DNA of 64,000 nucleotides from Bacteroidales bacterium MB20-C3-3 (GTDB lineage Bacteria; Bacteroidota; Bacteroidia; Bacteroidales; UBA932), in assembly GCA_035609245.1 (NCBI GenBank), contig CP141202.1, forward strand, positions 1,302,001 to 1,366,000, in the 5' to 3' direction. The position numbers and the translations under genes were made by a program. This document shows, piece by piece, positions 25,637 to 35,297 of the stretch. Each line of letters opens with the position of its first letter. The stretch's first letter is position 1. Under the pieces are notes generated by a model, which worked only from the letters and a program-made list of their open reading frames with translations, was not told the DNA's origin and searched no databases.

Positions 25637-27976
25637 TCAAAGTTTCAGCGCCCAGATATTACCGGCAAAATCAGCAATATAAAGTACACCACTCTCTATT
25701 ACAGGGGAGGCGAGATTAGGAGAGCCCGTGTTAAATCTCCACTTAAAAACACCTGTCTCTGCATTAACACAGTAAACATATCCGTCATTCGCTCCAAAGT
25801 AGACATCGCCTGCATAAAGCAAGGGGCTGCTCTCAACTGTAAGCTGGAAGTCCTTTGTATATGGAGCTGTGTAAATCAATGCAGGATTTGTTCTGAAATT
25901 CCACATCTCTCTGTAGTCCTCCCTTCTGTTGAAAGCCACAACTCCTTTGTCAGTAGTTCCTACAATGTAGTATTTATCTGTAACAAGAGGCTTTGAGTAG
26001 CTGTTAACTGTGTAAGAGATATGTCTTTTCACCCTCTCTTCTCCGCTGAGAGGATCTACTTCTGTTATATAATTTGGTGATGTATAGAAGAATGAGCCTC
26101 CAAAGGCAACAGGAGAGTTATCGGCAATTCTGGTATCGTTATCTCTCTTCTCCCACAAGAGCTTTCCATCCTCTGAGCTATGTGCAAACCTGCCTGTCCA
26201 GTAAGCCGATGTCAGAAGAACGCCTGAACCTGGTTCAACTACAGGCGATGCTACAGTTGTAACTCCCCCTCTCCAGGAGTTGTTTACCCAAAGGATCTTT
26301 CCATCTTTAGCCCTCATTGCAGTAAGGAAATCCCCCTGACCGGCATAAACAACATCATTATACACAACTACTCCCTGGTTATATGACGGGTGAATAGCCC
26401 CCCGCCTAAGCTCCCTGCTCCATTTTAGCGAACCTTTTGATACATCTGCAGCATAAACCTTACCCTCTACATCCGCAGCATAAAGCATTCCGTTCCAGTA
26501 CTCCATCCTGTTCTTAACAGAGTTATCTACCGGTATTTTCCAGGCTATCTTTCCGCTGCTCTTTTCGAAAGCAACAATCGCGGATTTTTTTGCTGACTCA
26601 TCATCAGCAGTTGCAGTTATTACATATTTGTCTGTTAAAACGGGGGTTACCATATGGATAGCTCCCCCTGCTGATGCTCTCCAGGATACGACCGGAGCTG
26701 AATAAATATCAGCCGGTTTTACGATAACACTCCCGTCAGAAAATTCAGCCTTTATTTTTACGGCATCAGCTGAGTTCAAATCTTTTACTGCAGATGAAGG
26801 GAATGAGACACTCCATGTGAAGTCAGACTCTTTTGTCATTTTGTACTCCTTTTTCCCAGCTACAGCGTTCGCAACTGTAACGTTAGAAGGGGTATCATAA
26901 ATGGTTGCTACTACCTTTATCTCTTTACGCTCCCTCCCAAACAGTGATCTTGAACCTGTCTCATCTTCATATCCTGTTGCCCTTACATGTTTATCCAGCG
27001 GAGAGTAGATTAATTTTGTTTCAACCTCTCCAGCGGAATTAAAGTTTATAACTCTGAATGATGATGGTGAATGGTTAATTCCCCCTTTGTTTGGAGACAT
27101 CGATGAGATAGTTGTTACGCCACCCCTGGATGTCTTGTGGAACATATTAGTATGATAATGAGCATATAAATATGCTTTAAGGTTGTATGCCTTAAGATCC
27201 AGTTCAAATCCTGTTGTTTTAAGAACAAAATCAGATTCAAATCCTACAAGGTGGTGGTTAAAGATTATAACGGGTGTCCCCGGCTTAATTGCCTCAAGGT
27301 CATTTTTAAGCCATGTGTATACATCTTCTGATGTATATCCTGGCTTTCTGTCTCCCTGTAATACGGGAAGATTTACAAAGTGTACGCCATTAATATTAAA
27401 TGAGTACCACACAGGACCAAAGAGCTCTTCGTAGAGAGCCTCACCGGAAGGGCCGTCAACAAGATCGTGGTTTCCAAGGGTGTATACCGTACGAACCCCC
27501 AGCTTTGACTCATTTAGCTCTTTTGCGTGAAAACGCATCCCCTTTTCATAACATATGTCACCGTTTAAAAGCACAAAGGCAGGCTTGGTATTATTCACAT
27601 AACTCTTGAAGAGTGTTACCCAGTCCTTGTAGACACTAGCCTCTGTATCTCCGGTATGGATAAAAAACCCGGGATAGTTATCCCTTCTAACAAGTTTAAA
27701 AGTATAGCTTTCTGATGAGGGGTCCAGCCTGTGGTAAAACCCTCCTTCATGATCAAAACCATCAGGAGTTGAGACAAATATAAATTTTGCAGCGGGACTG
27801 GTATTAAAAAAGAAGGTCCCGGCTGAATCACTTTTAACTACTGAATAGCCATCTGAGACCACAACATCCTTTATGCCTGCACCTTTTACATCCTCTACCC
27901 GTCCTGATACCCAGTGAGCCATGGCAGTATGGGAGATGGCAAGCAAGAATGCAGCGACAGATAATAAAATTCTCAT
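25637..27976 (-). CDS. secreted calcineurin-like phosphoesterase fused to PQQ-type beta-propeller
   Basis: The 779-residue protein has a signal peptide (ILLSVAAFLLAISHTAMA), then a short carboxypeptidase-regulatory-like beta domain (VSGRVEDVKGAGIKDVVVSD), then a metallophosphoesterase domain with LLNGDICYEKG, YTLGNHDLVDG, FNHHLVG and LYAHYHTN. The usual first D-x-H motif appears altered (FIHTGDTEAS). The C-terminal ~350 residues form a pyrrolo-quinoline-quinone-like propeller with repeated VxxSPLLYAGDVYFGANDGY-type blades. The substrate is unknown. Its ATG overlaps the ddl stop by four bases, and prmC starts two bases after it, so it is in the PBP1A-ddl transcript. Confidence 0.85.
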   Translation of the reverse strand: MRILLSVAAFLLAISHTAMAHWVSGRVEDVKGAGIKDVVVSDGYSVVKSDSAGTFFFNTSPAAKFIFVSTPDGFDHEGGFYHRLDPSSESYTFKLVRRDNYPGFFIHTGDTEASVYKDWVTLFKSYVNNTKPAFVLLNGDICYEKGMRFHAKELNESKLGVRTVYTLGNHDLVDGPSGEALYEELFGPVWYSFNINGVHFVNLPVLQGDRKPGYTSEDVYTWLKNDLEAIKPGTPVIIFNHHLVGFESDFVLKTTGFELDLKAYNLKAYLYAHYHTNMFHKTSRGGVTTISSMSPNKGGINHSPSSFRVINFNSAGEVETKLIYSPLDKHVRATGYEDETGSRSLFGRERKEIKVVATIYDTPSNVTVANAVAGKKEYKMTKESDFTWSVSFPSSAVKDLNSADAVKIKAEFSDGSVIVKPADIYSAPVVSWRASAGGAIHMVTPVLTDKYVITATADDESAKKSAIVAFEKSSGKIAWKIPVDNSVKNRMEYWNGMLYAADVEGKVYAADVSKGSLKWSRELRRGAIHPSYNQGVVVYNDVVYAGQGDFLTAMRAKDGKILWVNNSWRGGVTTVASPVVEPGSGVLLTSAYWTGRFAHSSEDGKLLWEKRDNDTRIADNSPVAFGGSFFYTSPNYITEVDPLSGEERVKRHISYTVNSYSKPLVTDKYYIVGTTDKGVVAFNRREDYREMWNFRTNPALIYTAPYTKDFQLTVESSPLLYAGDVYFGANDGYVYCVNAETGVFKWRFNTGSPNLASPVIESGVLYIADFAGNIWALKL

Positions 27977-28950
27977 TTCAGTGAAGAGTAAATTAGTTTT
28001 GTTATGAAATCTTTAATTGACATCCCTGCAGATCTGACCTGCTGAGGAACAAGGCTCATCTCGGTCATTCCAGGGACAGTATTAATTTCAAGGAAGAAAA
28101 TATCCTCTTCCCTGACTATATAATCAACCCTCACAACCCCACGACAGCCCAGATATCTGTATATCTCGTGAGTCGTTTTCTGTATCTTTTCTGACAGTTT
28201 ATCAGGAATAACGGCAGGACATATCTCCCTGGATGCTCCAAGATACTTTGCCTCATAGTCAAAAAACTCGTTGTCAGGGATAATCTCTGTAACCGGCAAT
28301 TTTACAAGCTCTCCATCAGACTCAAAAACACCATTTGTCATCTCTCTCCCCTTAATATACTCCTCTGCAAGGATTGAATCGGCCTCAGCAAAGGCAGCCT
28401 CAAGTGCCCCTTTCAGCTCCTCCCTGCTCTTTACTTTTGTCACCCCGAAGCTGCTACCCCCTACATTTGGTTTCACAAAAAGAGGAAGGCCAAGTTTTGA
28501 AATTATCCTCTCCTCATCAGGAGTCTCCCTTCTGTGAAGGAGAATCTCCTTTGCAAGGGCAATTCCGGTATCTCTCAGGAAACATTTGCATGCATATTTA
28601 TCAAATGTTATTGCGGAGACTGTAGATGGGCATGTGGTATATCTCATCCCTATCATCTCAAAATATGCCTGGAGTAAACCATTCTCGCCAGGAGTACCAT
28701 GTATCATAATCAAGGCTGTGTCAAACTTCACCTTTTGCCCATCCATCATAAATGAAAAATCTGCCTTGTCAATGTCGCAAATGACATCACTCTCCGCAAC
28801 AACTCTCCACTCACTCCCTGATAAATGTACCTCGTGGACATCAAAAAGATCTCTGTCTATATGAGATAAAACATGCTTGCCGCTTTTTACAGAGACCTCA
28901 GCCTCAGAAGAGTCTCCCCCATAAACGAGAGCTATACTCAATTTTTTCAT
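27973..28950 (-). CDS. ddl: D-alanine--D-alanine ligase
   Basis: This cytosolic ATP-grasp enzyme makes the D-Ala-D-Ala dipeptide for peptidoglycan. The 325-residue sequence has IALVYGGDSSEAEVSVKSG at the start, MIHGTPGENG (the conserved HGxxGEDG loop with Thr-Pro replacing part of it), PLFVKPNVGGSSFGVTKV, and the C-terminal FLEINTVPGMTEMSLVPQQ metal-binding segment. It follows PBP1A by 13 bases and overlaps the next gene by four, forming a cell-wall operon. Confidence 0.95.
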   Translation of the reverse strand: MKKLSIALVYGGDSSEAEVSVKSGKHVLSHIDRDLFDVHEVHLSGSEWRVVAESDVICDIDKADFSFMMDGQKVKFDTALIMIHGTPGENGLLQAYFEMIGMRYTTCPSTVSAITFDKYACKCFLRDTGIALAKEILLHRRETPDEERIISKLGLPLFVKPNVGGSSFGVTKVKSREELKGALEAAFAEADSILAEEYIKGREMTNGVFESDGELVKLPVTEIIPDNEFFDYEAKYLGASREICPAVIPDKLSEKIQKTTHEIYRYLGCRGVVRVDYIVREEDIFFLEINTVPGMTEMSLVPQQVRSAGMSIKDFITKLIYSSLK

Positions 28951-28963
28951 TAGGAATAATCAA

Positions 28964-31315
28964 TTAATTGAAAAATGGGTCATTCGCCGTTGATGTCCCT
29001 TCAAGTTCGTCGTCCGATCCACTGCAGTTAAGAATGGCTGAAAATCCTGCCGGCGCAAGGAATGTGTCATATTCAGTTATGCCGAGAGTTCCGTCGGCAA
29101 GCACCTTTTGCATAAATATCCCCCAGATAGGAAGAGCCATATTAGATCCACCTCCAAGGGCAAGACCCTCAAAATGGACCTGTCTGTCCTCTCCACCTAC
29201 CCAAACTCCCGCTGTAAGCTTTGGAACATAACCAATAAACCATCCGTCTGACTGATCATTGGTTGTTCCGGTCTTCCCGGCAATGGGACCTCTTGGAACA
29301 TATTTATATCTTAACCTGGCAGCTGTTCCCTCATTTACAACCCCCTGCATCAGATTGACCATAAGGTAAGCAGTTGACTCACTTATAGCCTCCCTCTTTC
29401 TGCCGGTGAAATTACCAAGTACATTGCCGGCTTTATCCTCAATCCTCAGAACAAATGTCGGCTCAACATGAACCCCTCTGCTTGGATATGTGTTGTACGC
29501 CCCAACCATCTCATAAAGTGTAATATCTGCAGGTCCCAGACATAATGAAACTACCGGATCCAGGAATGTTTTAACCCCAAGTCTTCTTGCCATATCAACC
29601 AAAGCATATGGTCCAAACTGCTTCATAAGATAGGCCGATATATTATTGGAGCTTTTTGTAAGTCCCCATTTAAGCGTAACATGTTTGCCAATCCATTCAG
29701 GTTTATCAGTACTCTCAGGTGTCCAGGTAGTATCCCCCACAATAAATGTCTGGGGAACATTCACAACCTTATCGCAAGGTGTGTATCCCTCCTGCATGGC
29801 AAGAGTATAGAGGAACGGTTTGATTGTAGAGCCAACCTGTCTCTTTGCCTGTCTGGCATTGTCATACTTGAAATATCTGTAATTGGGACCTCCAACATAA
29901 GCCCTCACAAATCCTGTCTGTGGCTCCATAGCCATAAATGATGCCCTGAGAAATGACTTGTAATATCTGATTGAATCATTTGGAGTCATGGTTGTGTCAA
30001 TGTGCCCTCTTCCATTCCATGTGAAGACCGTCATCCTTGAAGGCTTATCAAAAGTTGCCTCAATCTCCCTGTCAGAGAGCCCCTCCTGTTTTAGCATTCT
30101 CCACCTGTCACTCCATCTCCTGGCCTGCTTCATTATATTATCTGTAACAGCCTTAGGCTCTCCGTTTGAGAAGGGCCTGTTACTCTTCCATCTTAACTCT
30201 CTGTTAAATGCCGGCTGAAGATCCTTTCCCAAATGCTCTGCAATTGCCTCCTCGGCATATTGCTGCATTCTTGCATTAATAGTCGTATAAATCTTCAGAC
30301 CATCCTTGTCCAGGTTGTATTTTGTACCATCAGGCTTAAGATTTTTATTAAGCCATCCATAAAGCGGGTCACTTCTCCAGAGAGTAGAATCAGCAGCAAA
30401 GTCCTCCCTGTGACGATAGTCAGATCTCACCGGCTCTTTTGCATTCATCACCCTCCTTAACATATCTCTGAAATAGGGGGCGAGTCCTGAATTGTGATCC
30501 TGCTGAGAATATGCAAGCTTCACCGGAATTTGGGAAACAGAATCATAAACATCCCTCTCAATATAACCATACTTCCTCATCTGATTAAGAACATGGTTCC
30601 TCCTCTGGAGAGAGAGCTCCGGATTTATAACAGGATTAAACCTTGTAGGTTTATTAACCATTCCCACCAAAATTGCAGCCTCCTCAATTGTGAGTTCAGA
30701 TGGGTGCTTTGCAAAGAAGGTATTTGATGCTGCCCTTATTCCGTATGCATTACTGCCAAAGAAGACAGCATTCATATACATACTCAGAATCTCATTTTTT
30801 GTATAGTTTCTCTCAAGCTTAACAGCAGTAATCCACTCCCTGAACTTATTAACTCCAAGAACAACATATCTCGCCCCGGGAATATTGCTTCTTACAGTAT
30901 CCCTTGGAAACAGGGTCTTTGCAAGTTGCTGGGTTAATGTACTGCCACCGCCGCCGGATCTGGTCTGACCAAGAATAATTGATTTAACAGCCACCCTTGC
31001 AAGACTTTTAAAGTCTATGCCGCTGTGATTCATAAATCTTGCATCCTCCGTTGCAATTACTGCAGCAACAAGATTGGGCGATAATTCGTCATAGGTTACA
31101 TAAGATCTGTTCTCTATATGAAATGTTGTAAGAATCTCACCCTCTTCAGATATTATTTCAGTTGCCAGATTGCTCTTAGGGTCCTCAAGCTCACTGAATG
31201 AAGGTATATCCGCAAATATGCCCACCAGAAGCAAGACAAACAGCAGAAGAAGAAATGGCCCGAAAACTATGATTCTGAACCACTTCAGAAATTTTTGCCT
31301 CTTTTTTATCTCCAT
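28964..31315 (-). CDS. mrcA: penicillin-binding protein 1A (bifunctional transglycosylase/transpeptidase)
   Basis: The 783-residue class A PBP has a short cytoplasmic tail and one membrane helix (IIVFGPFLLLLFVLLLVGIF). The GT51 domain shows ATEDARFMNHSGID with the catalytic Glu and GGGGSTLTQQLAKTLFPRD. The transpeptidase domain has the SxxK motif in QVGSTIKPFLYTLA, SSN in LTKSSNNISAYL, and KTGTTNDQSDGWFIG. It polymerises and crosslinks peptidoglycan at the outer face of the inner membrane. It is the first gene of the operon with ddl. Confidence 0.95.
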   Translation of the reverse strand: MEIKKRQKFLKWFRIIVFGPFLLLLFVLLLVGIFADIPSFSELEDPKSNLATEIISEEGEILTTFHIENRSYVTYDELSPNLVAAVIATEDARFMNHSGIDFKSLARVAVKSIILGQTRSGGGGSTLTQQLAKTLFPRDTVRSNIPGARYVVLGVNKFREWITAVKLERNYTKNEILSMYMNAVFFGSNAYGIRAASNTFFAKHPSELTIEEAAILVGMVNKPTRFNPVINPELSLQRRNHVLNQMRKYGYIERDVYDSVSQIPVKLAYSQQDHNSGLAPYFRDMLRRVMNAKEPVRSDYRHREDFAADSTLWRSDPLYGWLNKNLKPDGTKYNLDKDGLKIYTTINARMQQYAEEAIAEHLGKDLQPAFNRELRWKSNRPFSNGEPKAVTDNIMKQARRWSDRWRMLKQEGLSDREIEATFDKPSRMTVFTWNGRGHIDTTMTPNDSIRYYKSFLRASFMAMEPQTGFVRAYVGGPNYRYFKYDNARQAKRQVGSTIKPFLYTLAMQEGYTPCDKVVNVPQTFIVGDTTWTPESTDKPEWIGKHVTLKWGLTKSSNNISAYLMKQFGPYALVDMARRLGVKTFLDPVVSLCLGPADITLYEMVGAYNTYPSRGVHVEPTFVLRIEDKAGNVLGNFTGRKREAISESTAYLMVNLMQGVVNEGTAARLRYKYVPRGPIAGKTGTTNDQSDGWFIGYVPKLTAGVWVGGEDRQVHFEGLALGGGSNMALPIWGIFMQKVLADGTLGITEYDTFLAPAGFSAILNCSGSDDELEGTSTANDPFFN

Positions 31316-31347
31316 ATTTTCTCCCCAATAAATGGTATCGTGAAGGG

Positions 31348-31355
31348 CAAAATTA
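31348..31355 (-). promoter_or_regulatory. -7 promoter element of PBP1A-ddl operon
   Basis: TAATTTTG on the minus strand, 32 bases before the PBP1A ATG. No clear -33 element. Confidence 0.45.
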
Positions 31356-31365
31356 GGAATAAAAA

Positions 31366-31398
31366 TTTTGATTATACCTTATTTTATACCTTACTTTG
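31366..31398 (+). promoter_or_regulatory. promoter of topA
   Basis: A -33 TTTTG (31366-31370), 20-base spacer and -7-like TTACTTTG (31391-31398, one mismatch to TAnnTTTG) precede the topA ATG at 31426. It diverges from the PBP1A promoter. Confidence 0.55.
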
Positions 31399-31425
31399 CA
31401 ACCATCACGGTTTATAACAGACGAT

Positions 31426-33732
31426 ATGGGAGAGAATTTAGTAATTGTCGAGTCTCCTGCAAAAGCAAAGACTATCGGCAAGTTTCTGGGGGAAGGATTC
31501 ACGGTAAAATCGAGCTTTGGACACATAAGAGATCTCGCATCCAACACCTTAAGCGTTGATCTGGAAAATGGCTATGAGCCAAACTATGTGATCTCTGACG
31601 ATAAAAAGAAGGTTGTTTCTGAGTTAAAGGCAATAGCAAAAAAGGCTTCTGTTATTTGGCTCGCGTCCGATGAGGACCGCGAGGGAGAGGCTATAGCATG
31701 GCACCTCAGTGAAGCATTAAAACTAGACCCCGCTAAGACAAAAAGGATTGTTTTTCACGAAATCACAAAAGATGCGATTGAAAATGCAGTAAAAAATCCG
31801 AGAGATATTGATATGAATCTGGTTATGGCCCAGCAGGCAAGAAGAGTGCTGGATCGCATAGTCGGATTTCAGCTCTCTCCTCTGCTATGGAAGAAGGTCA
31901 GACCAAAATTATCTGCCGGAAGAGTTCAGTCAGTAGCTGTCAGACTTGTTGTTGAGCGCGAACGGGAAATTCTTGCATTTATACCAAAATCTCAGTTTAA
32001 GATTGAGGGAATATTCACTCCCGGTGATTCTAAAACTTCAGTTAAAGTTAAAGCAGAAATCCCCGAGAAGTTTGAAAGCGAAAAAGAGGCTCTCTCTATT
32101 CTGCAATCCTGTCTGAATGCAGATTTCAGAATAATTTCAATAGAGGAGAAAGAGGCTAAACGGAGTCCATCTCCTCCATTCACAACATCTACGCTGCAGC
32201 AGGAGGCCTCCAGAAAACTGGGATTTTCGCTTAATCAGACAATGAGGGTTGCCCAGTCTCTTTACGAATCGGGCTACATTACATACATGCGTACGGACTC
32301 CGTAAACCTGTCAAAACTGGCACTTGGTGCAGCTAAACAGGTTATAACTGATATCTACGGAAAGGAGTATTCAAAAACAAGGCAATTTTCCACAAAGAGC
32401 AAAGGGGCACAGGAGGCTCACGAGGCAATAAGGCCAACATACATGAGTAATGTTGAAATTGACGCCACCCCTCAGGAGAAGAAACTTTATAATCTTATTT
32501 GGAAAAGGACAGTCGCATCACAGATGGCAGATGCCTCAATTTTAAGAACAGAGATTCTAATAGGTGCGGATGCTCTTTCTCATCGTTTTGCAGCTACAGC
32601 AGACAGAATTAAATTTGACGGGTTTCTGAAAGTTTATACTGAATCATCTGATGATGATCAGGACGAGTCTGACTCACCTCTGAATCTCCCTGAGCTTAAA
32701 GAGGGGCAGAGAATGTCCAGAATTAAGGTTACGGCTTCAGAGAAATTTACACAAAAACCCCCAAGGTATTCAGAGGCAAGTCTTGTAAAAAAACTTGAGG
32801 AGCTTGGAATAGGCAGACCATCGACATATGCTCCAACAATCTCCACAATTGTACAGAGAGGATATGTAACCAAGGACAACAGACCTGGTTTTGAGAGAAG
32901 CTGCAAACTCTTTACTCTTGAAAAGGAGACCATTAAAGAGAGCAGCAATATTGAAAAGTGGGGAGCAGAGAAGGGTAGACTTTTTCCTGAAGACATTGGA
33001 ATGCTTGTTAACGATTTCCTCCTGGACAACTTTGAAAGTGTTATAGATTACGGATTCACTGCAAAAGTTGAAGAGCAGTTTGACATTGTTGCTCAAGGGA
33101 AGCTTCTGTGGAATAAACTTATTGATGATTTTTACCTTCCTTTCAGTAAAAAGGTTAATGAAACTCTCCTTGAGTCAAGGCCAAAGAATGCCGAGAGGGA
33201 GCTGGGCCAGGACCCTGCCTCCGGGAAAAAGGTTATTGTAAGGCTGGGGAGGTTTGGTCCCCTTGCACAAATAGGTGACAGCGAAGATCCGGAGAAGAGG
33301 TTTGTATCTCTTGCAAAAGGGCAGCTTCTGGAGACAATCACACTTGAAGAGGCTCTGAAACTCTTTGCTCTTCCAAGGGTGGTAGGTCAATATAAAAACA
33401 AAGAGATAATTGCATCTTCCGGAAGATTTGGCCCATATCTTAAATTTGACGGAAAATTTATCTCAATGGGTAAAGATCACAGCCCATACACTGTAGATAT
33501 TGAGACAGCGGTATCAATTATTGAGGAGAATAGCAAGAAAGAGGAGCAAAAACTCATCAAATCCTTTTCAGATGAGGGTATTGAGATTCTTAACGGAAGA
33601 TTTGGACCTTATATCAAGAGAGGAAAAAACAACTACAAAATACCAAAAGGAAAAGATCCTGTTTCACTGGAGCTGGAAGAAATTTTAAAGATAATTGAAA
33701 CTACCCCGGAAAAGTCTCCAAAAAAGCGATAA
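31426..33732 (+). CDS. topA: DNA topoisomerase I
   Basis: The 768-residue type IA topoisomerase relaxes negative supercoils. It has the Toprim start LVIVESPAKAKTIGKFLG, DEDREGEAIAWHL, and the catalytic Tyr287 in YITYMRTDSVNL. The C-terminal part lacks Cys4 zinc fingers and instead has repeated basic blocks such as VRLGRFGPLAQIGD, SSGRFGPYLKFDGKF and LNGRFGPYIKRG, typical of Bacteroidota and other zinc-less TopA. The start MGENLVIVES at 31426 is preferred over the in-frame ATG at 31396, which would sit at the promoter. Confidence 0.96.
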   Translation: MGENLVIVESPAKAKTIGKFLGEGFTVKSSFGHIRDLASNTLSVDLENGYEPNYVISDDKKKVVSELKAIAKKASVIWLASDEDREGEAIAWHLSEALKLDPAKTKRIVFHEITKDAIENAVKNPRDIDMNLVMAQQARRVLDRIVGFQLSPLLWKKVRPKLSAGRVQSVAVRLVVEREREILAFIPKSQFKIEGIFTPGDSKTSVKVKAEIPEKFESEKEALSILQSCLNADFRIISIEEKEAKRSPSPPFTTSTLQQEASRKLGFSLNQTMRVAQSLYESGYITYMRTDSVNLSKLALGAAKQVITDIYGKEYSKTRQFSTKSKGAQEAHEAIRPTYMSNVEIDATPQEKKLYNLIWKRTVASQMADASILRTEILIGADALSHRFAATADRIKFDGFLKVYTESSDDDQDESDSPLNLPELKEGQRMSRIKVTASEKFTQKPPRYSEASLVKKLEELGIGRPSTYAPTISTIVQRGYVTKDNRPGFERSCKLFTLEKETIKESSNIEKWGAEKGRLFPEDIGMLVNDFLLDNFESVIDYGFTAKVEEQFDIVAQGKLLWNKLIDDFYLPFSKKVNETLLESRPKNAERELGQDPASGKKVIVRLGRFGPLAQIGDSEDPEKRFVSLAKGQLLETITLEEALKLFALPRVVGQYKNKEIIASSGRFGPYLKFDGKFISMGKDHSPYTVDIETAVSIIEENSKKEEQKLIKSFSDEGIEILNGRFGPYIKRGKNNYKIPKGKDPVSLELEEILKIIETTPEKSPKKR

Positions 33733-33748
33733 TTCGTAATACTAAAAT

Positions 33749-34750
33749 ATGAAAGCGAATAATTCGAGTTTTGAAGCTATTCCTGTAGCAGCTCTAAGTG
33801 AGCTGACATCAGGAAGTGCTCTTGCAGTTATTATAAATACTACAGGAGAGAGTAATATATTCAAGGCCCTTAGTCAATTATACTGCCACTCATCCTACAA
33901 GGTATACTACCTTGAGCCCGGAGTCAGCCAGTTAAGAAAGACTCTTGAATTTTGCGAAGAGTTAAAGATCAGATCAGTAGTACTATGCGGTGAGGAACTT
34001 CCCGCAACAAACACATTCATTCCTGACAGAAATTACTCAGCTACACTTGTCTCAGCCGGCAGTGAATTCAACAATACAGATATCCTGACTCATATTATCA
34101 GCGACAAAAACGCCCACTCATTTTCTCATGTTGGTTATCAATTATATCGCTATAATCCATTTAAACTAAGTGAAATAAGAGGTCGCTTTTTTGAAGAGAT
34201 GCGTCTTGGATCTCTCAGGGGAGCGGTAAATAATGCCGAGCCTCTGATGAGAAACTCCACCCATTTTTTTGTAGATATGCGGAGTATCAGACAGGCAGAC
34301 TTTCCTGACAACAGCAATCAGCTCCCAAACGGGTTGTACGGAGAGGAGATGTGCCAGCTGGCCAGATACATGGGTATGGGACAAAGGTTCGTATCGCTGT
34401 TCCTTTTTGGATACCTTTCAAAGAGTAAGTTCAGCTCTACTAGTACACAGCTCACCGCCGAGGTGCTTTGGCACCTGTTTGAGGCAATGGCAGCAAGCAT
34501 CTCAGAAGATCCCGGCATAACAGCACCAGAGGAAATATTTAATAAGAAAATTGTAAGTATGGGGCAGGAGGGGCAAGAAATAGTTTTTATTTCAAGTCCA
34601 ACAACCGGAAGATGGTGGATGGTAGTTCCTGATGTAAAAAACAATATAAATCAATTTATTGCGTGCTCGTATTCTGATTATTTGACAGCATATTCAGGTG
34701 AGATTCCATTAAGATGGCTTTTCTTTTATCAAAAAATTAATCCATCTTAA
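33749..34750 (+). CDS. arginase/formimidoylglutamase-fold protein, probably without a full metal site
   Basis: The 333-residue protein resembles formimidoylglutamase-like proteins of Bacteroidota: SFSHVGYQLYRYNPF, GRFFEEMRLGSLRG, then FFVDMRSIRQADFPDNSNQL in place of the usual DxDxxD-containing arginase motif, and LPNGLYGEEMCQLARYMG. Several Asp/His metal ligands expected of active arginases seem absent, so it may be a degenerate or non-catalytic member. It follows topA by 16 bases, probably in the same transcript. Function is unknown. Confidence 0.7.
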   Translation: MKANNSSFEAIPVAALSELTSGSALAVIINTTGESNIFKALSQLYCHSSYKVYYLEPGVSQLRKTLEFCEELKIRSVVLCGEELPATNTFIPDRNYSATLVSAGSEFNNTDILTHIISDKNAHSFSHVGYQLYRYNPFKLSEIRGRFFEEMRLGSLRGAVNNAEPLMRNSTHFFVDMRSIRQADFPDNSNQLPNGLYGEEMCQLARYMGMGQRFVSLFLFGYLSKSKFSSTSTQLTAEVLWHLFEAMAASISEDPGITAPEEIFNKKIVSMGQEGQEIVFISSPTTGRWWMVVPDVKNNINQFIACSYSDYLTAYSGEIPLRWLFFYQKINPS

Positions 34751-34764
34751 TTATAATTTATTAT

Positions 34765-34772
34765 TATATTTG
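34765..34772 (+). promoter_or_regulatory. -7 promoter element of Lrp-family gene
   Basis: TATATTTG within a very AT-rich stretch, 27 bases before the ATG at 34800. Confidence 0.4.
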
Positions 34773-34799
34773 TATGTTTAGATAACAAATTTAACTTAT

Positions 34800-35297
34800 A
34801 TGCCTAAATATCAAATTGATCAAATTGATCAGAAAATCCTCTCTTTTCTTGTAAAAAATGCAAGAATGCCATTCCTTGAGATAGCACGGGAGTGTGGTGT
34901 CTCAGGCGCAGCAATCCACCAGCGGGTAAAAAAGATGGAGAACCTTGGAATTATTACTGGTTCCAGGCTTTTGGTCAAACCGCAAACTCTGGGCCTCAAT
35001 GTGTGTGCATTTGTTGGTGTTAGTCTGGCTCAGGCAAACCACTATCCACAGGTAATTGAAGCTCTAAAGAACATCTCTGAAGTCGTAGAGTGTCACTTTG
35101 TAACAGGTAAGCACGCCCTGATGCTTAAAATTTATTGTCAGAATCACGACCACCTTATGGAGATTCTGATTAACACTATTCAAAACATCCCATCTGTTGA
35201 GCAGACAGAGACATTTATCTCTCTTGATCAGGCTATCGAAAGACAAGTATGGGTTAAGGATTTCCCTCAGAAAGGGAGTTCTCTCAAAAAGAAGTAA
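34800..35297 (+). CDS. Lrp/AsnC family transcriptional regulator
   Basis: The 165-residue protein has an N-terminal AsnC-type winged helix-turn-helix (IDQKILSFLVKNARMPFLEI, ECGVSGAAIHQRVKKMENLG) and a C-terminal RAM domain (AFVGVSLAQANHYPQVIEAL, EVVECHFVTGKHALMLKIYC) that usually binds an amino acid effector. Its targets cannot be read here. Its 3' end overlaps the convergent ispD gene by 14 bases. Confidence 0.92.
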   Translation: MPKYQIDQIDQKILSFLVKNARMPFLEIARECGVSGAAIHQRVKKMENLGIITGSRLLVKPQTLGLNVCAFVGVSLAQANHYPQVIEALKNISEVVECHFVTGKHALMLKIYCQNHDHLMEILINTIQNIPSVEQTETFISLDQAIERQVWVKDFPQKGSSLKKK

